Source: Polytrichum commune
Lineage: Eukaryota > Streptophyta > Polytrichopsida > Polytrichales > Polytrichaceae
Direction: 5' to 3'
DNA: 64,000 nucleotides
Assembly: GCA_950295325.1 (NCBI GenBank)
Contig: OX485809.1
Location: 12,402,001 to 12,466,000, forward strand
A model generated the notes under the pieces. That model worked only from the letters and a program-made list of their open reading frames with translations. It made no database searches and was not told where the DNA came from. Positions 1-11,200 of the stretch are shown in pieces (positions within the stretch are counted from its first letter, which is position 1; each line of letters begins with the position of its first letter). A program made the position numbers and the translations under genes.

Positions 1-479
1 TGAAAAGGTTTCAATACAAGGGAGAAATTTCACTCAAATTTCTTAATGGAATTCATATGATTTTTGGATCTTAATTATATAGTATTGGAAATCTAAAGAA
101 AAACATTAATAAAAAAAACCCTTCCCTCCTCCCCCCCCCTTCCACCGATATGCCACATTTTGAGTTTTTGAAGACCCTTGCTATGAAATTTGGACATTGT
201 CGGATGAAATCCCAATCTTTTGATAGAGGTGCTTGTGGCATAAAGAACATAATCAACATTCACAAAAAAAAAATTGGTGCAATAATTCGAATTGCAGAGG
301 AGAGATGCCTCCCAAACAAATTTCCACCCTAAAACTCCTAAATCAATCGCTTGGGGGGGGGGGGTATGAGCCCAAAATGGTTGCTCATATTTGTTTTATG
401 ATTAGAATTTACTTAGAATTGCATTTGAGTGCTATTGAAACAATCAAAAGTATAAAAAGAGTGAGGCTTGGTGTGGATT

Positions 480-1870
480 TATGTTTTAGGCCTTAAGCCT
501 ATTTTGTGTGGTTAATTAGGAGCTTAGTGGCATTAGGGAGTGTTTTGATTAAGTGAGTAGTGTTTGATGAAGCAAGGGGAAGGGCCTTGGATTTTAATGT
601 TTGATTTAGAACATGTTTGTGTTGGTTTAGGGGGTGAGGGTTTAGTGGATAGGATAAGGTCCTACTAAGTAGGAGAAGGTTAAGGGGTTTGTGGTCTTGG
701 GTGCCCTCTCCTCCTCTTTCTCTCCTCTTCTCTTTCTTTTTCTCTCCTCTCTCTCTAGGATTTTGAGCTCTTAGAGCTCGGAAGAATGCGGGACTTAGGA
801 GGGGACTTAGTGGAATTAGTGGAATTAGGTAGGGAAATTAGTTAGGGAACTTAATGAAATTAATGGAATTAGTTAGGGGTCTTAGTTTTAAGGCTGGGGC
901 TTAATTAGTTACGGTTGTGGCCGAGCTTGGCCGAACTGCTACAGAATTTGAAGGGTTGTTGGTTGTGGCCGAGCTTGGCCGAACTGCTACAGAATTTGAA
1001 GGGCTGCTAGCTATAGCCGAGCTGGCCGAACTACTACATAATTTGAAGAGCTACTGGTGTGGCTGAGTTGGCCGAACTGCTACAGAAGTTGAAGGGTTGC
1101 TGGCTGTGGACGAGCTTGGCCGAACTGCTACAGAAGTTGAAGGGTTGCTGGCTGTGGACGAGCTTGGCCGAACTGCTACAGAATTTGAAGAGCTACTAGT
1201 GTGGCCGAGTTGGCTGAACTGCTACATAATTTGAAGAGTTGCTAGCTATGGCCGAGCTTGGCCGAACTGCTACAGAATTTGAGGAGCTACTGGTGTGGCC
1301 GAAGCTGGCCAACTGCTACAGAATTTGAAGAGCTACTGGTGTGGCCGAAGCTGGCCAACTGCTACAGAATTTGAAGAGCTACTGGTGTGGCCGAAGCTGG
1401 CCAACTGCTACAGAATTTGAAGAGCTACTAGTGTGGCCAAGCTTGGCCGAACTGCTACAGAATTTGAAGGGCTACTGGTGTGGCCGAAGCTTGGCCGAAG
1501 ACCCGGTTATCGGAATAGGTAGAAGACCGGGTATAAGCCGGGTAATGGCTAAGGGTATTAGGGGATTTAGTTTCACATAAATTAGAGGGTGGACTAGGGG
1601 GATGAGATTTGGGTAATGAGTTGAGGGTTGGAGTGTGAATTAGTGTAGAGAGGAGGGGATAAATAGAGAAGAGCATTTTTCAATGCTTGTACTCTTATTA
1701 TGGAATAAACTGGTGTGCAAGAGTTGATGGGAAATGAAATGGAGTTTTATGAAGTTGGTAAGAGGGAACTATGCGAACTTGAATGTGATACCCATTCCCT
1801 CACCCGGACTAGGACGCTTAAAGGTGGGCGGTTTGGCCTCACAGGGGGGACAAGTACACAAGAAATCCTA
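480..1870 (+). mobile_element. LTR-like stretch (possible solo LTR)
   Basis: The stretch is richer in G than its surroundings and holds a minisatellite. Near its 3' part it has a TATA-like box (gataaatagag, about 1658) followed about 45 bases later by an AATAAA signal (about 1703). This close TATA to poly(A) spacing is typical of the U3-R part of plant LTRs. I see no gag/pol reading frame next to it and could not define matching LTR ends, so a solo or truncated LTR is only one explanation. Confidence 0.3.
913..1500. repeat. Minisatellite, ~47-48-bp unit, about 12 copies
   Basis: A unit containing gccgagcttggccgaactgc and acagaatttgaag repeats head to tail about 12 times. The variants fall into sub-types: some units read gaagctggccaactgc, others gacgagcttggcc. 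Three neighbouring units near 1290-1430 are almost identical, which suggests recent local copying. The open frame that crosses it at 1341-1580 is a product of the repeat, not a gene. Confidence 0.9.
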
Positions 1871-1899
1871 ACATGTGCATTTAAAAAGAATCCTTAAAG

Positions 1900-4050
1900 A
1901 TAAGGTCCAAATTGCAAATAAAATATTTCCACCTATGGAGTCCAAATCTTATACCATCTAACTTACTAAAATATTATACTCCTAGGTCAATCAAAATCCA
2001 CAAAAATATACATACATATTGACAAACTTGGGTTCCTTACACATCAAGGAGCTAACTATGCCCAAGGGGTGACTTATAAAAAATTAACTAGGATGGTGCA
2101 ACCAAGGATATGTTGTACTTTATTGATTGTACCTAAAATTTTGAAATTTTAAGAGGCAATAAATGATGGATACAACATGTCATATTGGATTATATACAAT
2201 ATAAGGTCCTATATAACATATCCAAATTTTTTTAGATATAATATACAATGTGGGATAAAGAGTCTAGTGAAGATTATAATAAGGTATGTACATTGCACTT
2301 GAGGCATGGATGAAAGTTGGCCTTTTTATGTTACGTGGTTATGTTGGTAGATGGATGGAATGTTACCCCATTGTTATTCTCAACCACAAGTTTTGTGTGC
2401 ATGGAATTTGCTAGGGTTCCTTTTGCAAACAAACATTGTAGCTTTGCCTACTGTTGGAGTTTGAGTAAGTCTTGGCACTCAAATAGTTAGAAACATCTAT
2501 GCCTTTGATCTTCGGATTTCACTTTTTCTAATTTACTTTAATTCATTATAATAAATTAAAGTGATAAAGAATACCCCCTTTGCAATTTATAAGTAAATAT
2601 GAGGACCCTTAAAACACCATGAAACAAATAAGTAGGTAATTGAATGGTCCATTTAATATTTGGGCCATTAAAATACCCCTCAATTGTACGCGATACACAA
2701 CACTCCCCAAGGAGTCACCCCCACCCCCACTTGCAACTATTGCATGTTGATAGTCAACATGATGGGGGATTGCAGGGAGCGGCCCTCACCATGGTCCACT
2801 TTAGGATAAGGAAGGAAAAAGAAGGGGACAGGGACAGGGAGGGAGGGAAAAAAGAGGAAGAAAGAGTCAAAGATTGTTTGCATAAGGTATGTGGATGTTA
2901 TTTAATCAAGTTTTGGGTTCTTCATTTTCTACTGATCATATTTACGTCTCCCTAGGTTAGTCCATGGATTTTACTAGAACCACATGAGAATACATGGATT
3001 TGTAATGGGTGGTGTTTTTCTAAGAAGAGGGAAGGGCTTGGGGGGGGGGGGTGACAAATAGGCCTCAAAAGACCCTCAATTAGTGAGTGAAAATGAAATG
3101 CTTCTAACTAATTTGATTATGCCCATGGGTCGGGGCAACATGAGAATCTCATGAGTACATCTAATTAGAGCAGGAAATCGAAAGATCGGACCCTTTAGAT
3201 TATTAGTAAGAGTCATTTCTCCCCATTCATTGGTTTGGCAGGGCATGCCGCATATTTGGCACCAAATATTCAAACAATGTTTTTTTTGTCTCAAGTTCAT
3301 GTGTGGCACATTATGTGCCACAAGGACAAGAAATAAAGTACATTGGAGGGGGAGGGGGCATTTACTAAAGATTACCCTAAACTCGAGGCCCCCTACTATA
3401 ACACTTCCTCCTTTAAAGGCTCCCTTTATTCTCTATTTCGCTAAACCAACCCAATTTAAACGAGGGCATTATTCATTGTAATGCTATTAACATCTCCATT
3501 TACAACACTCTTATTTGTAAATAATAAAATGCCAAATTCAAAAACTTTGAACAACAATAACATCGACAAAGTCTTAACACGATCACACACACATGCAATG
3601 TAGTAAGTCTAAAACTACATGGTCCCACTAAATCCATAACTTGCGACAACAAGAAGACTACATTCAAATTCAAATACATACAATGCACACGGTAACAACC
3701 TCAATGCATAAGAATACAAATAAAAGTGGATGGAAGATTTCTTTGTTGAGCTCAAATTATTGTTTCATAGTGTTTAACTCGACATGATCATATGCATGAC
3801 ATAAAACATGAGCATATGATCTATATATCCAAAGCTTACAACCGATCACAAAACAAACACACAAAACTCCACATGTAAGCCATTAAAAAATGGGGCACAT
3901 CATGTTTGTCTAGACTTTAGGGTTGAAAGATGCACAAAAACAATGGTGGAGCATTGACTCCATAGTGTTTAAAGATCATTACAAATTCCAAAGTGGCCAC
4001 TAAATCTTTCTTTGGCCCTACCCCATACTCCATGTACAAAAACAAAAATG
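1900..4050. other. AT-rich spacer without a recognisable gene
   Basis: Only short chance frames are present on both strands. There is a G-run near 3041-3050 and a purine-rich stretch near 2815-2865. I see no conserved protein segment or RNA gene. Confidence 0.5.
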
Positions 4051-4057
4051 AAAACAA

Positions 4058-4092
4058 AAGAAGAAGAAGAAGAAGAAGAAGAAGAAGAAGAA
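4058..4092. repeat. (AAG)n microsatellite
   Basis: A perfect trinucleotide run of about 11 units. It produces long Leu or Ser runs in minus-strand frames that should not be taken for protein. Confidence 0.9.
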
Positions 4093-4548
4093 CCTTCAAG
4101 TCTAAGATGCAACCTTGAAGAGAAGAGGCAATGCAATTCCATGAAACTTGTCAACATCAACCACAAATGTGCAACGACATGTTGAGCAGGGGAGTTATCC
4201 TCTTTGTCCCATAAATCAAAGGGCTAGTCTAAAATACCCTCTGATTTGAGAGCAAGACAAAGGTCTGCGTATGTCTCAACTTGCATGAAGCTCGTGAATG
4301 GCAATGCATCCTTGTCTTCAATAATAGAGAGTTTGACCTTCATCACCACTTTTGTTCATTTGCACAACAACAACCATTTGAGACTTCACATATATAACGT
4401 CATGACTGTAGAACCCTCCAACTCTCAATCACACAGTGGTTACAATGTTCATAACAAGAACCCTCCAACTCTAAGTCTCAAAGTAGTTACAATGATCGCA
4501 ACGAGAACCCCCAATGATAGAAGAACCTTCAACCACGAGAACTAATTA

Positions 4549-4750
4549 TAGGGGATTGTTAAATCAATCACATATTGATCAAAGAGACCATAGTCAATAC
4601 ACAAGATGTCAACTAAGCTCTAACTTGTCATCCAAGTTGGCCAAGTTTATTAATTCTAACGCATAGCCAATATCTTGCTTATCTTCATTTGTGTGACAAA
4701 AATCAAATTTTGATAGATCATGTGAGTGCATGATACATCTCTGCATTATT
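4549..4750 (+). repeat. Dispersed repeat B, copy 1
   Basis: This segment is similar in the same orientation to 31873-32085. Shared blocks include ggggattgttaaatcaa at the start and caaattttgatag near the end. Just upstream (4405-4515) are two short direct copies of a block beginning gaaccctccaactct. The family is not identified. Confidence 0.6.
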
Positions 4751-4759
4751 AGAGTTTTA

Positions 4760-5900
4760 GCAATTATATTATTGCTTTGAGTGTCTGCTTTGTTGGTGCC
4801 AATGTTCACAAGTGGCAACATTATAGGGTTTCCTATATGGGTGGACCATAATGAGGATGTAAACTAATGGTTCCTATGGACCGGCTATTGGCGTGCATAT
4901 TCAATCTTTTAAAGAAAACTTGGGAATGCATTGGCTTTTCATACCAACTTTATGGGATCAAACCTTTCTAAATGTTTTCCACACTTGCTAAGCAAGTGTG
5001 TTAAATAATAAAGAATAAGAGGGTGTGTTATTTGGAAACAAGAATGTCATTGAATTTCTTTTTCTTTTATTCAATACTTTTATAAAAAGTAAAAGATTTT
5101 TCTTTTTGCAAAAGATAGAGACATAGGGGCAAACCCCTTAATGATTTTACTTTTGAAACCTAATGTTGGACTGGCCAGTAGGTGAATGCATGGTATCAAT
5201 TATGTATCATGTATTAATAAAATGCGAAGCATCAACATCAAACAAATTGTAAACTGATACGATTCTTAACTAAATTGATACAAGGACGATTTTATCTAGG
5301 TGTGGAGGTCCTTGCATGGTATATAAACCCAAACGACATTAAAGACATACGATACCAATCCAACACCAACATTGATGGGAACGAATTCCATCAATGAAGA
5401 TAATGGAAGAAAAATGTTTTTGTTTCAACAAAATTTGAGAAGATCCAACAGTCCCAACAACCATTGAATATTTTTCCTTCTAAAATTGGATGACATGACA
5501 ATGGATGAGAATTTATACTACAAATATATAAAAATAATAAAAGTACAATTGAGTATCCATAAACAATTGAAATTATAAATTTATAAATTTTATGGCTATT
5601 CGAGAGTTGGCTAGGTTAGGTGAGTTTCCACGTAGGCCGCTCAACCACCAAATGCTAGATGATAGTGGGTTGGAGGTGTTTGCATGTAGATAAGCACAAG
5701 CCGCCAACCCACCACATTCTGGTGGCATACTAGAATGTGGAGGGTGGAGGACACATGCCGCTAGACTTCAATGCGCCCACTAAAGCACTTTTTAACCAAC
5801 AAGTGCCAGTCACTGAAGAATTGAAGACCGATTTTAGGAGGAGAAGGAGGTTTTAACCTGGAGGAGGGGGTTAGTAGGTGGGCCCGGATTAGAGAAGACG
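4760..5900. other. Spacer, nothing recognised
   Basis: AT-rich sequence with only short random frames. No gene, RNA gene or clear repeat boundary is visible. Confidence 0.4.
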
Positions 5901-5902
5901 AG

Positions 5903-6255
5903 AGTAGCTACACTAAACAATCCTATTACTATGGGCCACGTTAATTTTCTAGAGCCCACATTAATTCTCAACCCTCTGCTATAATTTGTAGTAGAAAATT
6001 AACGCGGACCACAATAATTCTTTTTCTAGAAAAAATAACTTGGGTGATTCTTTTATTTTGTGCTACTTTCCTCCTATAATGTTTTTTTTTTTTTTTTTAA
6101 TGTGTTGGTCGGAAGTCTTCATGAAGATCTAAGAAGAAGATCCATGGTCTTGGAACCACGTTAATTCCACCTCGACTAGAAAATTAGTGTGGCCCACGCT
6201 AATTATTTCCACACTAAATTTCCACCCAGGCTAATATGACTATTTAGTGTAGTAC
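5903..6255. mobile_element. TIR element (MITE-like), ~353 bp
   Basis: The left end reads gtagctacactaaacaatcc and the right end, reversed, reads gtactacactaaatagtca, giving imperfect inverted ends of about 25 bp. Inside, the motif ccacgttaattttctag occurs in both orientations (about 5938, 5995 and 6175), so the element can fold on itself at several levels. There is no coding capacity, which fits a non-autonomous DNA element. Confidence 0.6.
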
Positions 6256-8247
6256 ACATACGAACCCATACCCCACCAGATTCCAGCTACATTTGGACGG
6301 GTTTGTCCTTATTCCCACTAGAATCTGGTGGGCAAGCGGCCTACATGGAAACTCGCCCTTCGTACATACATAATGCATGCACTTCTCGCGCGTACTGCGC
6401 AGTACAACACACAAAGCGGAGCCTGCCACGCCATAGCCGGATTAGCCGATAAAGCGAAATCTTCAAGTTGCATCCCTTCCCGACAAATTCCGATTGGTCG
6501 CAGGCTAACTTACTTACCACGGATCAATCGACGCGCGACAGCCGTCGAGGAAGAATTTCTTCACAATTTCGCCACTGCAAAGAACTTATTGAATGCAGTT
6601 CAGGTATCCACAAGCTGTTGCGTTCGAGGCGGCACAGGCTGAGGATTGGAGAGTAATCGTGTGGGATTGAAGTCTTCCGGATCTTCGCTAGGCGGCAAGT
6701 CGAGTCAATCGCATCATGTTCAGAAACAGTAGCCTGGGAAGGAGGAGGTATTTTGCCACGGAGAGTCCGATAATGGTAACCGTCCGCTTCCTATATTTGT
6801 AAGTAATTTCCAGTGGGGCCAGGGTCCAAAAGAGCTCGGAAAACCATGGGCGCCGCAACTGCGGAGCTTCCCAAACGCTCCTCGTGCTTGGTGCGCATCA
6901 TTCTCATTCTCATCTCATCAAACGTCTTGTATCATTATCAACTTCTTGGTTGCACTCATCATGCGCAAGTTCGGGCTCATCGAATGCGTGCCCCGTGATA
7001 AATAGAATGTTTTTATTGGAACTGGCGTGATACTAATATATAGCTGTGGTGACGGATTTTCTTGGAATCCCCTGTTCTTGCCCTTTTTATTATTATTAAA
7101 GTTTGTTGTGAGTCCTGTTGGTTTGCATCTTCATTTCTTTCTTCCTCGGTACTTAAGTAAGTACGCAGAAGCCAGGGAGTAAAGTTCATAGCCTGATTGT
7201 TGATGCGCGTTTAAGTTAGTTGTGAGTTTCGAGAGAATCATCGAGATTAACTTCGTTGGATAGTGTTGAATCTCACTTTAATTTTTCTTTTGTTAAGTTA
7301 GCATCGGTGAAGGTCGGTGATGTCCTCTGGAGGTTCCTCTGGTATCTTTGCCAGTCTTTGATCTTTTCTCGCGCCGAGTGAATTATTCTGCTCTGTTCTA
7401 ACTTAGTTTCCGACATACTCCTCTTAAGTATGTTGGCTGGGGCTGTTTATTGATGAAGATAGAGTAGTGTATTTGTGAGAACTTGATGATGCTCCCCCTG
7501 TTATTAACTTAGGTCAAGTTCTTCACTTGAGGTTTCTAAGTTTTTTGAGGTTTCATTTGAGGGAGTAAAGTCCTGGATAAGTTAAGAGCGGAATGTAGCA
7601 AGCTTGCGGATCATTGAGTGTCGCCAGAAACCCTTGAAGCTTCTGTATTGGTCTAGATGAAGTACGAAATCTATTTCCTTCTGTCTACGATTTTGTAATA
7701 GACAATTTTGTAATAGAGGAAGTGAGAAGCAATTCGGTTAAGTTAGACGTTATCATATAGAAAAATAAATATTTCGACTGTGACTCCACGGACCACGAGA
7801 AGTTGCAAGTTGTGGAATTGCTTACAAAACTCCCGATACTTTGTCGACAAGGAATAGAGTTTAAGGTCACAAGATGTTCTTCCCGTGTAAACTTAGATGC
7901 TCATTGCTTCGTACTTCTGTTCTTATCTTAAAAAGGTGGATATCGACTAGTTCTCTTTATTTCTCTAGGTCTTCTCCGCTGGAATGATCTGCTCATTAGA
8001 CCTTCGAGGTCAGAGTCATATTGAATTTTTCTTGGTGAGAAATCCTAAGCTCATGGTTAGGATATATCCCGTGCATCACAATAAAAGCTTCCCGATTGTG
8101 CTCTGATTATAATCGAGAGCCAACAGTGGAAATTGTGGGAATTGATGAGGAAAAAGAGAGGAGGAAAAGGTTACCCATCTGTTTAGGTGAATAGTTGCTC
8201 AAAGGAACTCAAGGGCATTTGTTGAGAAGAAGGTAGTGACGGGTTCA
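6256..8247 (+). promoter_or_regulatory. Upstream and leader region of the heavy-metal ATPase gene
   Basis: This 2-kb stretch is less AT-rich than the spacer before it, mainly from about 6300 to 7000, and has no protein-like frame. It probably holds the promoter and a long 5' leader, possibly with a leader intron (a GTAAGT lies near 6799). The transcription start cannot be fixed from sequence alone. The start codon at 8248 is the first ATG in frame with the His-rich N-terminus. Confidence 0.45.
7842..7849. promoter_or_regulatory. Zinc-deficiency-response-element-like palindrome
   Basis: The perfect 8-bp palindrome TGTCGACA lies about 400 bp before the ATPase start codon. It matches the core of the ZDRE bound by F-group bZIP zinc-sensor factors (bZIP19/23 in Arabidopsis). 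The outer bases (T and A) do not match the full 10-bp consensus RTGTCGACAY. An 8-mer is expected about once in 64 kb by chance, so position is the main argument. Confidence 0.35.
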
Positions 8248-11200
8248 ATGGGGAGCACGCAGAACCATAGCCATGTGGATGGTCAGCATTTTCTGGTGCT
8301 TGAGGATGGACGTCCAGCGTATGTCTCGCTGCCCCAGGAATTTTCAGTCTCCACAGACGAAGCTGGGTTATGCTTCACAGATCACCAAAAGGAGGCTGTC
8401 TCATCAGACATATGCTGCCCTCAGGAGCAAGGCCATGTGCATGCACACGTGCACCATGGCGAGATCACGCAGGACGTATTGCTTGAGCAGGTAATCACAA
8501 CACTCATGTCTCCTGTTATTTTCATAAGAAATAAGTTCTGCAAGGAACGAGGATGAAGTATAATACTTTATTATTAGAAAAGGCATGGGGGCCTTCTTGG
8601 TTGGCTTACAGATGTGAATAACAGGTGTACCCTCGTGTTTCTTCTCATGGACATGAGAGTTATCCTCTTAACTCATCATGACTTTTGGTAGGGAGTTGGT
8701 TGTTTTGCTTACAAAACCTTCCATGTTTGGTAAGTTTTTGGTGCATGTTTGAAGGTCGCGTGGAAGTTTGAACAAAGAACATTCTATACCGGTTCGTTGA
8801 GGGTCAAACTCATTTTGGCATGGCCAGAGTTGCTAAATTGAGTTTGGCCCTCAATGAACCAGAATAGGTTGCTCTTCATTCAGATTCAAACACTACCTTG
8901 AGGATGCACTGCAAGTGGTAAGAAATTATTGATATTGTACGCAAAAAAACCATTGGATATTCATAGGGGACCAGCTCCCGACATAAAGTCCCATTTGGGT
9001 TAACGGATAACTCTATTGTTATTGGCAGTACACACCAGGATTGATGCCTTAGTTTATGGGAAACCTAGACCATCTATTCACTGTTTATTTGAAATTTTCT
9101 GTACATTTACATAGATTACTTTCATAATATTCCAGCTGACGGCAAACCTTCAAGCCCCAAGCTTGTTCTGTTAAGGGTCCAGGAAGCGCCTACAATACCC
9201 AAATTGTTATCCAACTTGATGAATGGCTCTTGATTTACTAGTCACAAGGATTGTCTTTTCAATCTGTGTTATATGTTTTGGCCTGGACCTGCACAAAGTG
9301 CACTATATTCAATTGTGGCAGAACTTAATCTCACTTTGTGCCCACGGCAAAGGTTCTTCTTCAACCACCAGAGTAATGAGAGAATGAGAATAAAACTGGA
9401 CGGCAAGCAACTTGAGGTCTTCCTGACAGCTCAATGTACAACATAGATCTCAAGGCTGCCATGTGTATGGTGTCTCTCCCGGTTTTCATGATTGTGGACA
9501 AGTAGAAGGACGAGCTAAGATCTTATTGGTTGCTGTACAGTGTATGGAAGAGTCAGGATGCGCACTGCCTTTGCTTCGAGAGCTCAAAGGGATTTGCCAA
9601 ACAGTGTTACCTCTTGAAGACTTAGAACATGAGCACATGGAGGGTTGTGGACACTCTAAGATAGCACATGGAGACCACTTTGATTGGCTTGTACCACTCA
9701 AGGATGGCTCTTTTCAGCTTAGTCACCAACAAATCCTAGACGGTTGTTCAAGTATTATTGAGCATGGTCGGCTTATCAACAGGGGTAAAACTTTAGCGAA
9801 GTTACAACATCGGCCCAAGCAGCTTGTTGACCTCTTCAGTTATGAGAGTCCTAAGCATAAGGGTTACACAAGCTTGTCACAAACAGACAAGGATGATGAA
9901 GTGAGTAAGGCAAATATTGCTGAAAATGTGAAGCGTCAGCTGGATGAGAGTTGTACATTAAAGCCATCTCGGAGTGTAGGTCGTAATGTAGTGCAAGGAG
10001 GAATGGTGAAGCTTGACATTCCTGATACTTTCAAGGGTGCTGGACTATGTAAAACCACACTGGATGTAATGGGCATCTGCTGTCCGAGTGAGGTTCCCCT
10101 TATCAAGAGGTTATTGGGTCCCTTACCTGGTGTTGAGGAGGTTTCGGTGAATGTTACGTCCAAGACTGTCATTGTTCTTCATGATCAAATTTTGGTCACT
10201 GATGTTCGGTTAGGTATTCCTCTTTCTTGACTTTAATCCTTTAAGCTATAATTTGTCAGTGATGTTATTTTTGCAATCTTCTAAGGAAGTATAAATTTAT
10301 CCAATGCTGGAACTCCAATTCCTCAAAGTATGATAATTGTGGAGCAGCAGTTAATCAGTATCATTTTGTCTCAATTTTAGTCCTTTTACTTGTATCTTGT
10401 CAGCAATATTATTTTTGCAATCTTTGAAGGAAGCATAAATTTCCCCAATGCTAGAACTCCAAATCCTCAAAGTATGATAATTGTGGAGCAGCAGATATTT
10501 ATTCTCATTCTTTGCCATGCAACAGTGAAAGCTTTGAATGAAGCACACTTGGATGCCAGCATTCATCAGCGAGGTGAATTGAAGGCTGGTCGCAAATGGC
10601 CTAGTCCCTGGTGTCTTGGTTCTGGTGTTTTGGTAGCCATTGCCTTCTTTCATTACATCTACAGTCCTATGCAATGGGTTGCCCTCGGGGCTGTTGCCAT
10701 TGGAATTCCACCTTTGATTGTAAAAGCCATTGCTGCACTGAGGAAACTTGTGCTCGACATCAACATCCTTATGCTCATTGCAGGTAGGTCTTGTTCACAC
10801 CTGGCAGTACTCCTGGGGAGGTTTGTGTGGAAGAATGACTCAAAGTGAAAAAATAAAATCAATGACTTTGGCTTGCTAAATCGGGCCTTTATTGCCCACC
10901 ACCATTTCCCCAGAGAATTTGTTCAGTTAATTATTGATTGAAATGACCCTGTGCTTATTAATTCTATGGAAAGTTTTTCAGTTGTGTGGAATAGTTATGT
11001 GTGTTGGAACAGTCAATTTTTTTTTCCCCTGTTGCATAATACAAGTCGCTGTTTCGTCGTAAAATATTGTATAATGACCTTTGTGGAATTTGAGTAACTT
11101 GAAAAGGATTTTTGATTTTATGTTTCTGCAACTAGCTGTAGGCCATGCTGTGGTTATTAAGGGGTGGCTTGCATCAACAAAGTACTATGTTGTCTTATGC

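Noticed and set aside
913-1500. Regular repeat that could suggest a CRISPR array
   Set aside because: Units are directly joined with no unique spacers, and the genome is eukaryotic.
1341-1580. Open frame of 79 codons with repeated LLQNLK-type units
   Set aside because: It is a direct translation of the 48-bp minisatellite and has no conserved domain.
6328-6642. 104-codon open frame upstream of the ATPase
   Set aside because: Uses no recognised domain, overlaps other frames and lies in the probable promoter or leader region.
9430-9540. Extending ATPase exon 2 back to 9430
   Set aside because: It is in phase with a fair acceptor, but the added 37 residues look random. Kept only as an alternative start of exon 2.
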